DNA from: Prochlorococcus sp. AG-402-M18
GTDB lineage: Bacteria > Cyanobacteriota > Cyanobacteriia > PCC-6307 > Cyanobiaceae
DNA: 64,000 nucleotides
Direction: 5' to 3'
Assembly (NCBI GenBank): GCA_003216595.1
Contig: QCIQ01000004.1
Span: 1 to 64,000 of the forward strand
The translations under genes were made by a program, and so were the position numbers. The notes under the pieces are model-generated. The model was given only the letters and a program-made list of their open reading frames with translations, searched no databases and was not told the DNA's origin. Each line of letters begins with the position of its first letter. Positions within the stretch are counted from its first letter, which is position 1. This document shows, one piece after another, positions 11,453 through 22,326 of the stretch.

Positions 11453-12388
11453 TTAATTATAAAAAAATGAGGATATAGCAAAACCTACACTCAAGCATAA
11501 ACCATTAATTGTCTGAAACCGTAAAGCTAAAAACTTACTATTTTTTATACGCTCAGGTTGGTTGTGATGTCTTTTTATTAATTTGATAAGATCTCTACCT
11601 GAAGGCAGGCTAATTAAACATATAAGAGTCGTTATTGGCCATATCCCAATTAGTACTGGTAATAATTCTAATAAAAATATTAGACCAACTAACCACGGTA
11701 AAAATTCTGCTGCTCGATGAGTGCCTAAAATAACTAAGGGTGATTTTTTACCGACAGCAGCATCTTGATTGATTTGATGAAAATGCGAACAGAATAGAAC
11801 CAAAGTGGTTGCCATCGCTGGACCTGCCCCAACCATCAGTGCTGTTCCCCAGGGGATGGCATGAAAATTAGATTTTGGAGAAACAACAATTAGTGCTGCA
11901 GCTGTAGCAAGCGGCCCAAAGGCAATCCAGCAGAGGGGTTCTCCCAACCCCTTATACCCCAGTCTAAATGGTGGACCTTGATATAAATATCCAAGGCAAC
12001 AACAAATTAAGACCAAAAAAAGTACTGTTATTTTACTTTTTAAAGCAAGTATAAATATGATAAATAAACCTAATAAAAGAGAAAAATATGCAACTCGACT
12101 TACAGTGGTTTTATTACCCGTTAAAGCAACTACGGAGTGGGATTTGTATTTGTCAACGCCAGTTTCATCGTCAAAAAGATCATTGGTAAGATTTTCCCAA
12201 AGCAAAATCAAGATAGAGGCAATTAGAAAACCGATGAATTGTCCTAGACGAATATTGCCGCTATTCCCTAGCTCCCATGCTGCAGATAAAATTACAGGCA
12301 TTATTGCAACTGAATATAATGGCCACTTAATTGCAGCTTGCCAAAGATGTTTTTTTTCAGTTGTAGAAGACTTCACTGATAAAATCAC
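11453..12388 (-). CDS. menA: 2-carboxy-1,4-naphthoquinone phytyltransferase
   Basis: UbiA-type: NLTNDLFDDETGVDKYKSHSVVALTG; multiple TM segments; men cluster context. Confidence 0.88.
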   Translation of the reverse strand: MILSVKSSTTEKKHLWQAAIKWPLYSVAIMPVILSAAWELGNSGNIRLGQFIGFLIASILILLWENLTNDLFDDETGVDKYKSHSVVALTGNKTTVSRVAYFSLLLGLFIIFILALKSKITVLFLVLICCCLGYLYQGPPFRLGYKGLGEPLCWIAFGPLATAAALIVVSPKSNFHAIPWGTALMVGAGPAMATTLVLFCSHFHQINQDAAVGKKSPLVILGTHRAAEFLPWLVGLIFLLELLPVLIGIWPITTLICLISLPSGRDLIKLIKRHHNQPERIKNSKFLALRFQTINGLCLSVGFAISSFFYN

Positions 12389-12469
12389 CTGTTTTGTTTG
12401 TTTCTTGGTTCCTTCCTTAAGACTAGGCAGCAGTTCATGTATTGGTTTATTTATGTCTAAAGGCTCTAA

Positions 12470-13876
12470 TTGGTTATGAATTTAGAACCTGTCTTTAGTG
12501 AGCTTTTAGTTAGTTCTCTTCGGAAATGGAGTGAACGAAAAGTTGATGAATGTATCTTGAGCATTTCTGTTCCTGTCAGTCAAACAGACCCTTTAACAAC
12601 ATTACCTTTAATTGCTGAAAAACATCAGTTTAGATTTCTTTGGGATCTATCTCCCGGATTGTGCATCTCTGCCGGAGGACATTGTCAATCTTTGGATTTA
12701 TCTGGACCAAAGAGGTTTGAAAATGCACAAAGGTTTAGTGATGAGATTTTTACTCGATTGATAGATACTTCTCCAAGTCCAGCATTTTCAGCATCAAGGA
12801 TTCTATTTTCATTTTCTTTTTTTGATCAAATTAAGAGTAATGAAAAATCAATAGATGATAAATTTTCCCTGCAGGCTGTTTTGCCTAAGTGGCAATTAAC
12901 TGCAAAAGATGGATTGACATGGTTACGTTTAAATTCAGTTGCCCTAAATCCTTCAGATGTTCGTGAATCCGTAGAAAGATTATGGTTAATTCGAGAAAAG
13001 ATAAATAGATCACCAGTTCGAATTTTCCATGATGTAAAAGAAAATTTCTTAGTCGATAATTTTTCTAATGATTGGAAATCTCAATATCGAGATGCGTTGG
13101 CTAAAGGGATCGAATTAATTAATGCAGGTGAATTGGATAAGCTTGTATTGGCTACGAGACAACGCCTTTCCCTCAGAAAACCATTAGATCCGCTGAACTT
13201 ACTTGCTCGCCTAAGAGTTCAGCAAACTAATAGTTGTCGATTCCTATGGCAAAAAAATTGTGAAGAGTCATTTTTTGGTGCATCACCTGAGAGATTGATA
13301 AGTCTCAATCACAATCAATTACTAATCGATGCTTTGGCTGGTACTGCAAAAAAGGGTGATGATGGAAAAGAATTACTTTCATCTTCTAAAGATTTAAGAG
13401 AACACCATTTTGTAGTTAACTCTATTGTCAAACAACTTTTAAGAAAAGGTATTAAAGCAAGTCATTCCCCTCAACCAAAATTAATTACTCAAGGCCATTT
13501 AATTCATTTGCATACTCTTATTCAAGCGTGTGTCAAAGAAAAATCTCCTCTTGACTTGGTTGAAGCTCTTCATCCAACTCCTGCAGTCGCTGGATTGCCT
13601 TTGATTAAATCTTTGAGTTGGTTGAGAGCTTTGGAACCATTTGATCGTCAAACATATGCTTCTCCAATTGGATGGATAGATAAAAATCAAAATTCAGAAT
13701 TTAGGGTGGCCATTCGTTACGGACATGTGAGAGGTTATGAACTTAAATTGTTTGCTGGTGCTGGCCTAGTAAAAGGCTCAACTGTTGAGGGGGAAATGCA
13801 AGAAGTGGCTTTGAAATTTGAAGTTTTAAGAAATCAATTAAACTTAGACAGAGTTAATTGTCCAAATGATCTATAA
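12470..13876 (+). CDS. menF: isochorismate synthase
   Basis: Chorismate-binding domain: [76 protein letters not shown]. Confidence 0.9.
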   Translation: MVMNLEPVFSELLVSSLRKWSERKVDECILSISVPVSQTDPLTTLPLIAEKHQFRFLWDLSPGLCISAGGHCQSLDLSGPKRFENAQRFSDEIFTRLIDTSPSPAFSASRILFSFSFFDQIKSNEKSIDDKFSLQAVLPKWQLTAKDGLTWLRLNSVALNPSDVRESVERLWLIREKINRSPVRIFHDVKENFLVDNFSNDWKSQYRDALAKGIELINAGELDKLVLATRQRLSLRKPLDPLNLLARLRVQQTNSCRFLWQKNCEESFFGASPERLISLNHNQLLIDALAGTAKKGDDGKELLSSSKDLREHHFVVNSIVKQLLRKGIKASHSPQPKLITQGHLIHLHTLIQACVKEKSPLDLVEALHPTPAVAGLPLIKSLSWLRALEPFDRQTYASPIGWIDKNQNSEFRVAIRYGHVRGYELKLFAGAGLVKGSTVEGEMQEVALKFEVLRNQLNLDRVNCPNDL

Positions 13877-14783
13877 GATAATCTATGACTTGATCTGCTA
13901 ATGGAACATTCATGAGATTTTCTACTTCTCTAATACCAGTTGGACTCGTAACATTAATCTCACTTAGCATTCCTCCAATAACATCTATACCAACAAAAAA
14001 GAGTCCTTCACCTTGTAAAGCAGGCTTTATTTGATCACATATCTCTATTTCTTTAGGAGTTAATTTAGTTAACTCAGCTTTTCCACCTAAAGCGAGGTTG
14101 CTTCTGAAGTCTCCTTTTTTTGGACGTCTATTAATTGCACCTAATGGCTCTCCATTAACCAAAAGGATTCTTTTATCGCCATTTATTACTTCTGGTAAAA
14201 ATTGTTGCATCATCACTGGCAAATGTTCTTGTGAAGTAACCAGTTCGAGTAATGCCTCTAAGCCTGGAGCGTCCTTTGCAATTCGTATAACTCCTTGCCC
14301 ACCTTTCCCTCCAAGTGGCTTCAAAACAACTTCTCCGAACTCTTTTGCAAATGTAATTAATTGCTCCACTCGACTTGCCACAAGAGTGGGAGCCATTAAA
14401 TCACTAAACCTTAAAGCTCCTAACTTTTCGTTCCAAGCTCTCAGTGATGCAGGCTTATTAATTACATTGACACCATCTCTTTCTGCAACTTCTAATAAAT
14501 GAGTTGCATACAAAAAAGCCTCATCTACAGGTGGATCTTTGCGCATCCAAATGCATGAGAAATCTCTTAAAGGAAGGCTTTGAGATGAATGGATAGTGAT
14601 CCATGGTTCACAATTTACTTTATTAGAAACCACCCATGCATCGTCCCCTCGGGCTTGCAGGTCAGAAGGAGTACAGATCCAAACATCTATTTTAGCTCTA
14701 GATGCGGCTTGCATAAGTGCTGCTGATGAATCCTTGTTGGGATTAATATTTTCAATTGGATCTAAGACAAATAGTTGCTTCAT
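13854..14783 (-). CDS. gshB: glutathione synthetase
   Basis: [67 protein letters not shown]. Confidence 0.95.
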   Translation of the reverse strand: MKQLFVLDPIENINPNKDSSAALMQAASRAKIDVWICTPSDLQARGDDAWVVSNKVNCEPWITIHSSQSLPLRDFSCIWMRKDPPVDEAFLYATHLLEVAERDGVNVINKPASLRAWNEKLGALRFSDLMAPTLVASRVEQLITFAKEFGEVVLKPLGGKGGQGVIRIAKDAPGLEALLELVTSQEHLPVMMQQFLPEVINGDKRILLVNGEPLGAINRRPKKGDFRSNLALGGKAELTKLTPKEIEICDQIKPALQGEGLFFVGIDVIGGMLSEINVTSPTGIREVENLMNVPLADQVIDYLIDHLDN

Positions 14784-14786
14784 GAA

Positions 14787-15077
14787 TCAATTTCTAATTC
14801 CAATCAGTTCATTTAATTCGTTATTGCTCTCAAGTGCGTAGAGCTCGTCGCAACCTCCAATACTGTTTCCATTAATAAAAATCTGTGGAACAGTTCTGCG
14901 ACCTCCTGCTCTTTCAGACATTTTTGTTCTTGCATCATTGTCTCCATCAATAGAATATTCCTTGAACTGGACTCCTTTTTCATTTAGTAGTGCTTTTGCA
15001 CGTAGGCAAAATGGGCAAAATCTCCAAGTGTATATTTCCACTGTAGGGATGCCTGAATCGTGAATTGATCTGTTCAT
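14787..15077 (-). CDS. glutaredoxin
   Basis: VEIYTWRFCPFCLRAKALL, RTVPQIFINGNSIGGCDEL. Confidence 0.93.
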   Translation of the reverse strand: MNRSIHDSGIPTVEIYTWRFCPFCLRAKALLNEKGVQFKEYSIDGDNDARTKMSERAGGRRTVPQIFINGNSIGGCDELYALESNNELNELIGIRN

Positions 15078-15096
15078 TTATAGTTTTTGGGTTGAT

Positions 15097-16246
15097 ATGC
15101 TGATAGCTTTTAATGTATTAATTCTATTACCTCGTTTGCAAGACCTAACTAATTTTAAAAGAGACCTTTCTTTATTGACTGCTCGCCTGGGTACAGCCCA
15201 GGATTGTCTTTGACGAACCTGCATTGCTAGCCAGAAAAAAGGACTTAGAGCAAGTTGCATCGCAACCTGAATTTTGGAACGATCCCAAAAATGCACAAAA
15301 ACAGATGCGTCAACTTGATGAGGTTAAAGCAGAGTTAGAAAAACTCATTATATGGAGAGGTGCTATTGAGGACGCAAATCTTTCTTTAGAGCTTTATGAG
15401 TTAGAGCCTGATGAAAAAATGCTTGCTGAGGCTCAGCATGGACTTGAGAAATTAAAGCAAGAACTTGAACGTTGGGAGATGGAGCGTCTCTTGAGTGGAA
15501 CCTATGATAAGGAGGGTGCAGTTCTCTCAATTAATGCTGGCGCTGGCGGAACTGATGCCCAAGATTGGGCCCAAATGCTTCTACGGATGTATACCCGTTG
15601 GGCTGAAAACAAAGGTATGAAAGTAATTATTAATGAACTTTCTGAGGGAGAGGAAGCGGGAATCAAAAGTGTCACCATTGAAATAGAAGGTGTATACGCA
15701 TATGGTTTTTTACAAAATGAAAAAGGGACTCATCGTTTAGTCAGAATTTCCCCTTTCAATGCGAATGGAAAGCGACAAACTAGTTTTGCTGGGGTTGAAG
15801 TTATGCCTAAACTTGATGAAGAGGTTGAACTTGAAATTCCTGAAAAAGATTTAGAAATCACGACAAGTCGCTCAGGTGGTGCAGGAGGACAAAATGTAAA
15901 TAAAGTTGAGACTGCAGTTCGGATTCTTCATGTGCCTACAGGTATTGCTGTTCGATGTACACAAGAAAGATCTCAGCTTCAAAATAAGGACAAAGCAATG
16001 GCTCTACTAAAATCAAAATTGATGGTAATAGCAGTAGAGCAAAGGGCTGCAGAGATTGCAGATATTCGAGGTGATATTGTTGAGGCTGCGTGGGGAAATC
16101 AAATTAGAAATTATGTTTTTCACCCGTACCAAATGGTAAAAGACTTACGCACTGAAAAAGAGACAACGGATGTAGATTCAGTAATGAATGGGGAAATAGA
16201 TATTTTTATTCAGTCTCTTTTAAGGCAAAATATTGAAGAATCATAA
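15097..16246 (+). CDS. prfB: peptide chain release factor 2 with programmed +1 frameshift near 15211
   Basis: Zero frame from ATG 15097: [38 protein letters not shown] then TGA at 15211-15213. The +1 frame continues as [22 protein letters not shown]...[18 protein letters not shown]. Site is CAGGAT TGT CTT TGA C. Confidence 0.92.
15198..15214 (+). promoter_or_regulatory. RF2 autoregulatory frameshift signal (SD-like AGGA, CTT slip codon, TGA stop, C)
   Basis: cccaggattgtctttgac matches the layout of the E. coli prfB site AGGGGGUAUCUUUGAC. Confidence 0.88.
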
Positions 16247-16257
16247 ATCAACTGGAT

Positions 16258-16446
16258 ATGAATAATAAAATTATTTCTGATGACGTCACGAAGAAAGCAA
16301 CTCCACCTCCAAGTTTTGTCAAACTTGCGATGAAAAATATGGTTCGGAAAGGTAGTCAAAGTCTTTCTCACTTTGGATTAACAGCTTTGGGTTTTCTTGG
16401 ATTTATTCTTTTAGTTGCTGTCCTTGGAAAACCTCATATCCCTTAA
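16258..16446 (+). CDS. small single-TM membrane protein, DUF3188-like
   Basis: 62 aa; VKLAMKNMVRKGSQSLSHFGLTALGFLGFILLVAVLGKPHIP. Confidence 0.6.
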   Translation: MNNKIISDDVTKKATPPPSFVKLAMKNMVRKGSQSLSHFGLTALGFLGFILLVAVLGKPHIP

Positions 16447-16453
16447 TAACTTT

Positions 16454-17008
16454 ATGGAGAATTTTTCGACTAGCTCTTCTAAATTGGATGTTGACCTTTC
16501 TTTTACTCCCTTCCCGGTTCAAGATTTAGATGTCTTTGTTAACAGTGAATCTTTGGAGTTGATGAAAAATCCTAGTCAATGGATTGAGGAAATAGAAAGC
16601 TGGATTAGATTCATACAAGTAAATTCAGCATTTAAGTGTCCGGAAATAGTCCTAAATGCGTCTCAATTTAGCTTGGGGTTGGAATTAACTAATGATAAGA
16701 AAATTCTTGATTTGAATCATGCCTGGCTCGGGCAATCAAAAAGTACAGATGTGCTGTCATTTCCCATAATTGATGAGACATTTTTTGGTGTAAGAAATGA
16801 ATGTATCGAATTGGGTGACATAGTTATCTCAGTCCCGACAGCAATCAGGCAAGCCAAAGATAATAATGCTGATTTATTTAGAGAACTAAGATGGCTTGCT
16901 ACTCATGGTCTCTTACACCTTTTGGGTTGGGACCATAGTGATGAGGAGAGCCTTAATAAAATGCTTTTGATTCAAGAGCAACTTCTTGATATTAGAGGTA
17001 TTCTTTAA
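16454..17008 (+). CDS. ybeY: endoribonuclease YbeY
   Basis: WLGQSKSTDVLSFPI, ELGDIVIS, ATHGLLHLLGWDH zinc motif. Start moved to ATG 16454 (MENFSTSSSK). Confidence 0.92.
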   Translation: MENFSTSSSKLDVDLSFTPFPVQDLDVFVNSESLELMKNPSQWIEEIESWIRFIQVNSAFKCPEIVLNASQFSLGLELTNDKKILDLNHAWLGQSKSTDVLSFPIIDETFFGVRNECIELGDIVISVPTAIRQAKDNNADLFRELRWLATHGLLHLLGWDHSDEESLNKMLLIQEQLLDIRGIL

Positions 17009-17033
17009 AATAAAGAGTTGAAGATTCACAAAT

Positions 17034-17492
17034 ATGGTTCCTGAGATATCCAATGATTCTGAGAGAGAAATTAGGGACATGTCTAAAACTCTTCAAAGAC
17101 CCAATAAAAGATCATCGTGGAAGATAGCTAAAGATTTACCAACTAGTTTTTTATATGCAGCTAAAGGCCTAAGATATGCTTTCTCGACCCAGAGGAATTT
17201 CCGGATTCATGTTGGTTTTGCATTGGGTGCGTTTGGCTTAAGCTTTTTTTTAGGCCTTAATAAAACTGATTTAGCAATAATGGCCCTTACAGCCACTAGT
17301 GTGTTAGTAGTTGAATTGCTTAATACAGCGATTGAATCTGTTGTTGATTTGGCCATTGGGAAACGATTTCATCCTCTCGCTCAAATTGCTAAAGATTGTT
17401 CAGCTGGGGCAGTTTTATTAGCTTCAATCAGTTCGGTGCTGATTGCTGTTTTATTATTATTTCCTCCATTACTTAAACAGTTAGTAATTTAA
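17034..17492 (+). CDS. dgkA: diacylglycerol kinase
   Basis: AAKGLRYAFSTQRNFRIHV, VELLNTAIESVVDLA motif. Confidence 0.9.
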   Translation: MVPEISNDSEREIRDMSKTLQRPNKRSSWKIAKDLPTSFLYAAKGLRYAFSTQRNFRIHVGFALGAFGLSFFLGLNKTDLAIMALTATSVLVVELLNTAIESVVDLAIGKRFHPLAQIAKDCSAGAVLLASISSVLIAVLLLFPPLLKQLVI

Positions 17493-17505
17493 TGGTTTCA
17501 AAATT

Positions 17506-18102
17506 ATGTTTTTGGTGATCGACAATTATGACAGTTTCACTTATAACCTCGTTCAATATTTGGGCGAATTAGCTTCTCAGCATCCTATTGCATCAGAAGT
17601 AAGAGTCGAACGTAATGATGCTCTGACCATCAGTGAGATTAAAGATTTAAATCCTGATGCGATTTTGTTATCTCCTGGTCCAGGAGACCCGAATCAATCT
17701 GGAGTTTGTCTGGATATTTTATCTGAGCTATCAATTGAAATACCAACTCTTGGTGTCTGTCTTGGTCATCAAGCTATTACTCAAGCGTTCGGTGGAAAAA
17801 TAATCAGAGCTAATGAATTAATGCATGGTAAAACATCTAATGTTTTGCATAGAGGTACTGGAATATTTAAAGATTTGCCTAATCCCTTAGTGGCAACTAG
17901 ATACCATAGCTTAATTGCAGAGAGAGAGGGATTCCCAGAATGCTTAGAGGTTATAGCTTGGTTAGAGGATGAAACAATTATGGGGATAACTCATAAAGAT
18001 TATTCGCATATATACGGGGTACAATTCCATCCTGAGAGTGTATTGACTGAATCTGGTCATAAGTTACTCTCTAATTTCTTGGATATAGCAGATGCTTCCT
18101 AG
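17506..18102 (+). CDS. trpG: anthranilate/aminodeoxychorismate synthase glutamine amidotransferase subunit
   Basis: IDNYDSFTYNLVQYLGEL, LSPGPGDP, LGVCLGHQAI, GVQFHPESVLTE. Confidence 0.92.
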   Translation: MFLVIDNYDSFTYNLVQYLGELASQHPIASEVRVERNDALTISEIKDLNPDAILLSPGPGDPNQSGVCLDILSELSIEIPTLGVCLGHQAITQAFGGKIIRANELMHGKTSNVLHRGTGIFKDLPNPLVATRYHSLIAEREGFPECLEVIAWLEDETIMGITHKDYSHIYGVQFHPESVLTESGHKLLSNFLDIADAS

Positions 18103-18141
18103 ACAATCTCAAGTTATATAGACGTTATAAATTGACCTAAA

Positions 18142-19257
18142 CTACACTTCATCGACAATCTTAAAAGCTAACCAGAATCTTTTCATCTGTTCAATTGTTC
18201 CAATGCTCACTCTGATAGAGCCTTTTAAATGTTTTTTCTTATCCATATTTCTAATTAGAATTCCAGATGCTTTTAACTTTTGCTCAACTTGTTTTGGGTT
18301 TGATTTGGGCCAAAGTAGAAAATAGTTTCCTCCATCAATATGATGTTTAACATGGTGCTTCGCGAATTGATCTTTGATCCAAGCACGAGCCTCAAGTACT
18401 TCGTTTACATACGAATCAATATAGGAGTGATCTTTAAGTGCTGCAAAAGCAGCAATGACAGCAAAGCTGTTGACGTCATAAGGACCAGTAACTCTATTCA
18501 CTATATTAATTACTTTAGAATGACCAATAGCAAACCCAATTCTTAAACTTGCCAAACCAGCAGTCTTAGAAAGTGATCTTAATACAACAAGATTAGGTAT
18601 ATTTTGGAAATTCACAAATGGCAGAACACTATCACCTGTAAATGCCTCGTAAAGTTCATCGACAACAACTAGTGTTTTTGATGAAATTTTGGTGATCTCT
18701 ATAATTCTGTCTGGGCTTACTCTTGTTCCAGTGGGGTTATTTGGGTTGCAGATGAGCAAAATTTTTGGATTATTTTGTATAATGAATTCGCAAATACTAT
18801 CAAATGGATATTGAAAATCTTTCCCCTCATAAGGTATTGAGTTGATTTTCATTCCTCGCATTTGTGCGCAAGGAGTATAATATCCAAAAGTAGGCGATGT
18901 TGTTAGCATTAGATCGTTAGAATCGCCATAGGCATGAAAAATAGCATTTATTGCTGCGTCTACTCCATTAAAAATACCCACTTCAGATGAGTTTATATTC
19001 ACGCTTGGATTTTGTTTAATTAGAGTTTCTACTACTTTTTCTTTTAAACCTGAGTATTCAGGATAAATAGAGATTTCATCTCTGCTTATTTCTCTGAGAG
19101 ATTTAATTACTAGTGGGCTTGGTCCAATAGTGTTTTCATTAAAGTCTAGTCTTAGTAAATTTCGTCTTCCTTCCAGTGGTGCAGAATATGCCTCTAAATT
19201 TTCGATATCTTTCCTGGGATTTGGTAGATCAACAAGTGAATTTTCTGTTTTTTCCAT
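18142..19257 (-). CDS. histidinol-phosphate aminotransferase-like class I/II aminotransferase
   Basis: LRLDFNENTIGPSP, CNPNNPTGTRV, VVDELYEAF, RSLSKTAGLASLRIGFAIG. Confidence 0.82.
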   Translation of the reverse strand: MEKTENSLVDLPNPRKDIENLEAYSAPLEGRRNLLRLDFNENTIGPSPLVIKSLREISRDEISIYPEYSGLKEKVVETLIKQNPSVNINSSEVGIFNGVDAAINAIFHAYGDSNDLMLTTSPTFGYYTPCAQMRGMKINSIPYEGKDFQYPFDSICEFIIQNNPKILLICNPNNPTGTRVSPDRIIEITKISSKTLVVVDELYEAFTGDSVLPFVNFQNIPNLVVLRSLSKTAGLASLRIGFAIGHSKVINIVNRVTGPYDVNSFAVIAAFAALKDHSYIDSYVNEVLEARAWIKDQFAKHHVKHHIDGGNYFLLWPKSNPKQVEQKLKASGILIRNMDKKKHLKGSIRVSIGTIEQMKRFWLAFKIVDEV

Positions 19258-21080
19258 TACATTCTTTCCAGAGTAGGGATGCCTAATAAACTCATTCCCA
19301 GTTTAAGTGTATCTGCAGTGATAGAACATAAAGCAAGTCTACTGGTTCTTGCAGGTTCACTTGCTTTTAAAATAGGAACTTGATCATAGAATCTGTTAAA
19401 AATCTGACTTAATTCAAATAAATACCCGCAGAGACGATTAGGAAGCAGTTCTTTTTCTACTTCAGCGATAATACAATCAAGTTGCAATAGCTTGCGAATC
19501 AAGGCCCATTCTTGTGGTTCATTGAACTGAATATTCTGACTTGATACATTTAAATTCCCACCATTGCGCGATATTCCAGCTATTCGAACCAATGCATAAA
19601 GTAAATATGGTGCTGTATTCCCTTGCAAAGAGAGCATCTTATCAAAACTAAATTGGTAATTAGAAACTCTATTTTGACTTAGATCCGCATACTTGATGGC
19701 TGCGATCCCGACAGTCGTAGAAACTTTATCTATAAAACTTTCATTTTCGGATCTCCTTTCAGTGTTGAGCCGTGCTTTAAGATCTTCTCTTGCTCGTTGA
19801 ATTGCCTCATCCAGAAGGTCTACTAATCTAATTGTTTCTCCTGATCGAGTTTTTAACTTCTTACCATCTTCTCCTTGAACAAGACCAAAAGGGACATGCT
19901 CAATTTGACAGTCTGTAGGAATCCAATTTGCAAGCTTTGCAATTTGAAAAACTCCAGAAAAATGTGAAGCTTGCCCAGCATCTGTGACATAAATCAACCG
20001 CAAAGCTCCATCGCCATGTGGAGGAGGAGTTAATCTGTATTTAATCGCTGCCAAATCAGTGGTTGCATAATTAAAACCTCCGTCACTTTTTTGAATAATT
20101 ATTGGTTGAGGTTTTCCGTCTTTTCCTACTACGCCATCTAGGAAAATACATTGAGCCCCTTGATCATTTATTAGTAAATTTTTATTTTTTAAATCATTAA
20201 TAACATCTACTAAAAATTTGTTATAAAAGGATTCGCCTCTTTCAGTCAGCTTGATATCAAGTCGATCGTAGATCTTTTGAAACTCTTTTCTGGATTGTTT
20301 GCAGAGTAATTGCCATGCAATTAGACTTTCTTGCTCACCTGCTTGTAAATTAACAACCTCTTTTCTAGATTTATTTTGAAAGATTTGATCTTCATCAAAT
20401 CTTTTTTTTGCTTGACGATAGAAATTCACGAGATCGCTTATCTCTACTACATCTTTTGTATGGAGTGCCTCTGGTACAACCTCTTTCAGATGAGTGATGA
20501 GCATGCCAAATTGTGTACCCCAATCCCCCACATGATTGAGTCTTAAGACTTCATAACCGCAGAATTCAAGAATACGTGCTAACGAGTCTCCAATAATTGT
20601 TGATCGTAAGTGCCCAACATGCATTTCTTTAGCAATATTTGGACTGGAAAAATCAATAATCACGCGGTTATTATTTTTTCCCTCTTCGATTTTTTCACTA
20701 CTGAATTTTTTTAGAGGCACTCCCAATCTTTTATCATTTAGACGAAAATGGATTTCCGATATAAGTGTTTTTGAATTTATAGATAGGTTTATGAAACCTG
20801 GACCTGCAATGATTGGTGGATTACATATTTGAAAGAAATCATTATCTTTTTGTAGTTGATCAGCTATTTGTTGTGCAATTTCACGAGGAGGTTGTTTTAG
20901 TTCTTTTGCCAGGGATAAAGCACAATTTATCTGAAAATCTCCAAATTCTGGCTTGGATGCGGGGACTAAATTAGTCCCCATAAGTATTGAAGAAGTTTTT
21001 GAACTTCGATCCTCTTTTGGGAGTACTTTGAGGAAAGCTCTATTAAGGGCTTCTTCTAATCTGGCGGATATTTCAAGCAT
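19257..21080 (-). CDS. argS: arginyl-tRNA synthetase
   Basis: [59 protein letters not shown]. Confidence 0.96.
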   Translation of the reverse strand: MLEISARLEEALNRAFLKVLPKEDRSSKTSSILMGTNLVPASKPEFGDFQINCALSLAKELKQPPREIAQQIADQLQKDNDFFQICNPPIIAGPGFINLSINSKTLISEIHFRLNDKRLGVPLKKFSSEKIEEGKNNNRVIIDFSSPNIAKEMHVGHLRSTIIGDSLARILEFCGYEVLRLNHVGDWGTQFGMLITHLKEVVPEALHTKDVVEISDLVNFYRQAKKRFDEDQIFQNKSRKEVVNLQAGEQESLIAWQLLCKQSRKEFQKIYDRLDIKLTERGESFYNKFLVDVINDLKNKNLLINDQGAQCIFLDGVVGKDGKPQPIIIQKSDGGFNYATTDLAAIKYRLTPPPHGDGALRLIYVTDAGQASHFSGVFQIAKLANWIPTDCQIEHVPFGLVQGEDGKKLKTRSGETIRLVDLLDEAIQRAREDLKARLNTERRSENESFIDKVSTTVGIAAIKYADLSQNRVSNYQFSFDKMLSLQGNTAPYLLYALVRIAGISRNGGNLNVSSQNIQFNEPQEWALIRKLLQLDCIIAEVEKELLPNRLCGYLFELSQIFNRFYDQVPILKASEPARTSRLALCSITADTLKLGMSLLGIPTLERM

Positions 21081-21157
21081 GATGTTTGTGGTTAGGTAGA
21101 TACTTTTAAGATTTTTTTTGTTTTTAGGATGTCGCCAGAAAACTGTTTATTCATTTT

Positions 21158-22021
21158 TTAGTCAAAGCGCATACTGAAATCTATCCATTTGCTTTTAGTC
21201 ATTGGAGCACTAGTTGAGATTAGATCAATACCTGTGAAAATATAGTCTGACAAATTATTTGGGTTGATTCCTGAAACTTCAATAACAATATTTTGTGAGA
21301 CGTATTTGGAATTACTAGTTTTTGAAAGTTGACGTAATTCTGGAACTAATTTCTCTATAGTTTGAATAGACATTTCATCAAGTAAAATCCCATCAGCACC
21401 TGCCTCCACAGCTTCTTTCGCTTGGGAGGGAGTTTCGGCTTCGACTATTATTTTTTTTGTCCATGGAAGAGTATTTTTTAAGATTTTGATACTCTCGCTA
21501 ATCCCCGGAGACCATTCAATATGATTCTCTTTCAACATGGCAGCATCATCTAACCCAAGCCTATGATTAATTCCGCCACCACAATGAAAAGCATATTTTT
21601 CGAAAATTCTTAGACCTGGAGTCGTTTTACGTGTGTCTGCTAACTTTACATTGGATCCTGATAGTTTAGTTACCAGTAAAGCTGTCGATGTAGCAATACC
21701 AGAAAGATGCATGGCTACATTAAGAGTTACTCGCTCTCCTGCTACTAAGGAAGAGGATGACCCTTTTAATTCTAGGAGTTTTTGATTCTTTTCAAACTTT
21801 TGACCATCCTCTAATAGAAGTTGAATATCAACTTGGGGATCAATTTTTTTAAATATTAGTTTGACAAGATCTCCACCACAAAAAGTGCCATCCTCTTTTG
21901 CAACCCAATGAGCCGATGCACTGCTATCGTTGAGGACAAATCTTGTGAGGTCTCCATCACCAAGATCTTCCTCTATCCAGGTATCTAATATTTTATGTAG
22001 CTTTGGTGAGCGAAGATCCAC
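21158..22021 (-). CDS. nadC: nicotinate-nucleotide pyrophosphorylase
   Basis: EEDLGDGDLTR, ADTRKTTPGLRIFEKYA, GGGINHRLGLDDAAMLKENH. Confidence 0.95.
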   Translation of the reverse strand: MDLRSPKLHKILDTWIEEDLGDGDLTRFVLNDSSASAHWVAKEDGTFCGGDLVKLIFKKIDPQVDIQLLLEDGQKFEKNQKLLELKGSSSSLVAGERVTLNVAMHLSGIATSTALLVTKLSGSNVKLADTRKTTPGLRIFEKYAFHCGGGINHRLGLDDAAMLKENHIEWSPGISESIKILKNTLPWTKKIIVEAETPSQAKEAVEAGADGILLDEMSIQTIEKLVPELRQLSKTSNSKYVSQNIVIEVSGINPNNLSDYIFTGIDLISTSAPMTKSKWIDFSMRFD

Positions 22022-22326
22022 AATACAACAAATACATTCATTACTATACCAATCCTGAAAGCAGTTATAAAAAATTTTTTTTCTATTTTTTTAATTTTAT
22101 CTACTTATCTTTGTCTTCAATATATTTAAGAAAATAGAAATTTTTTAATATTTTTTCTTTGTGATATGTTGCCTATATGCTTTAATTAGTATACTCTCGA
22201 ATGTTTGAATCAAGTGGACGTAGTTCATAGTGTGAATATTATGGTTGCTCTATTGATTGGAGGCGTTTGCTATTATTTATATTATATTTTTACAATCGAC
22301 AATAATTAGACGCTAGAATTGCTTGA

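Noticed and set aside
12057-12479. 140-aa plus-strand ORF overlapping menA
   Set aside because: Antisense to a recognised UbiA-type gene; unlikely coding.
14098-14502. 134-aa plus-strand ORF antisense to gshB
   Set aside because: Lies entirely within gshB, which has clear motifs on the other strand.
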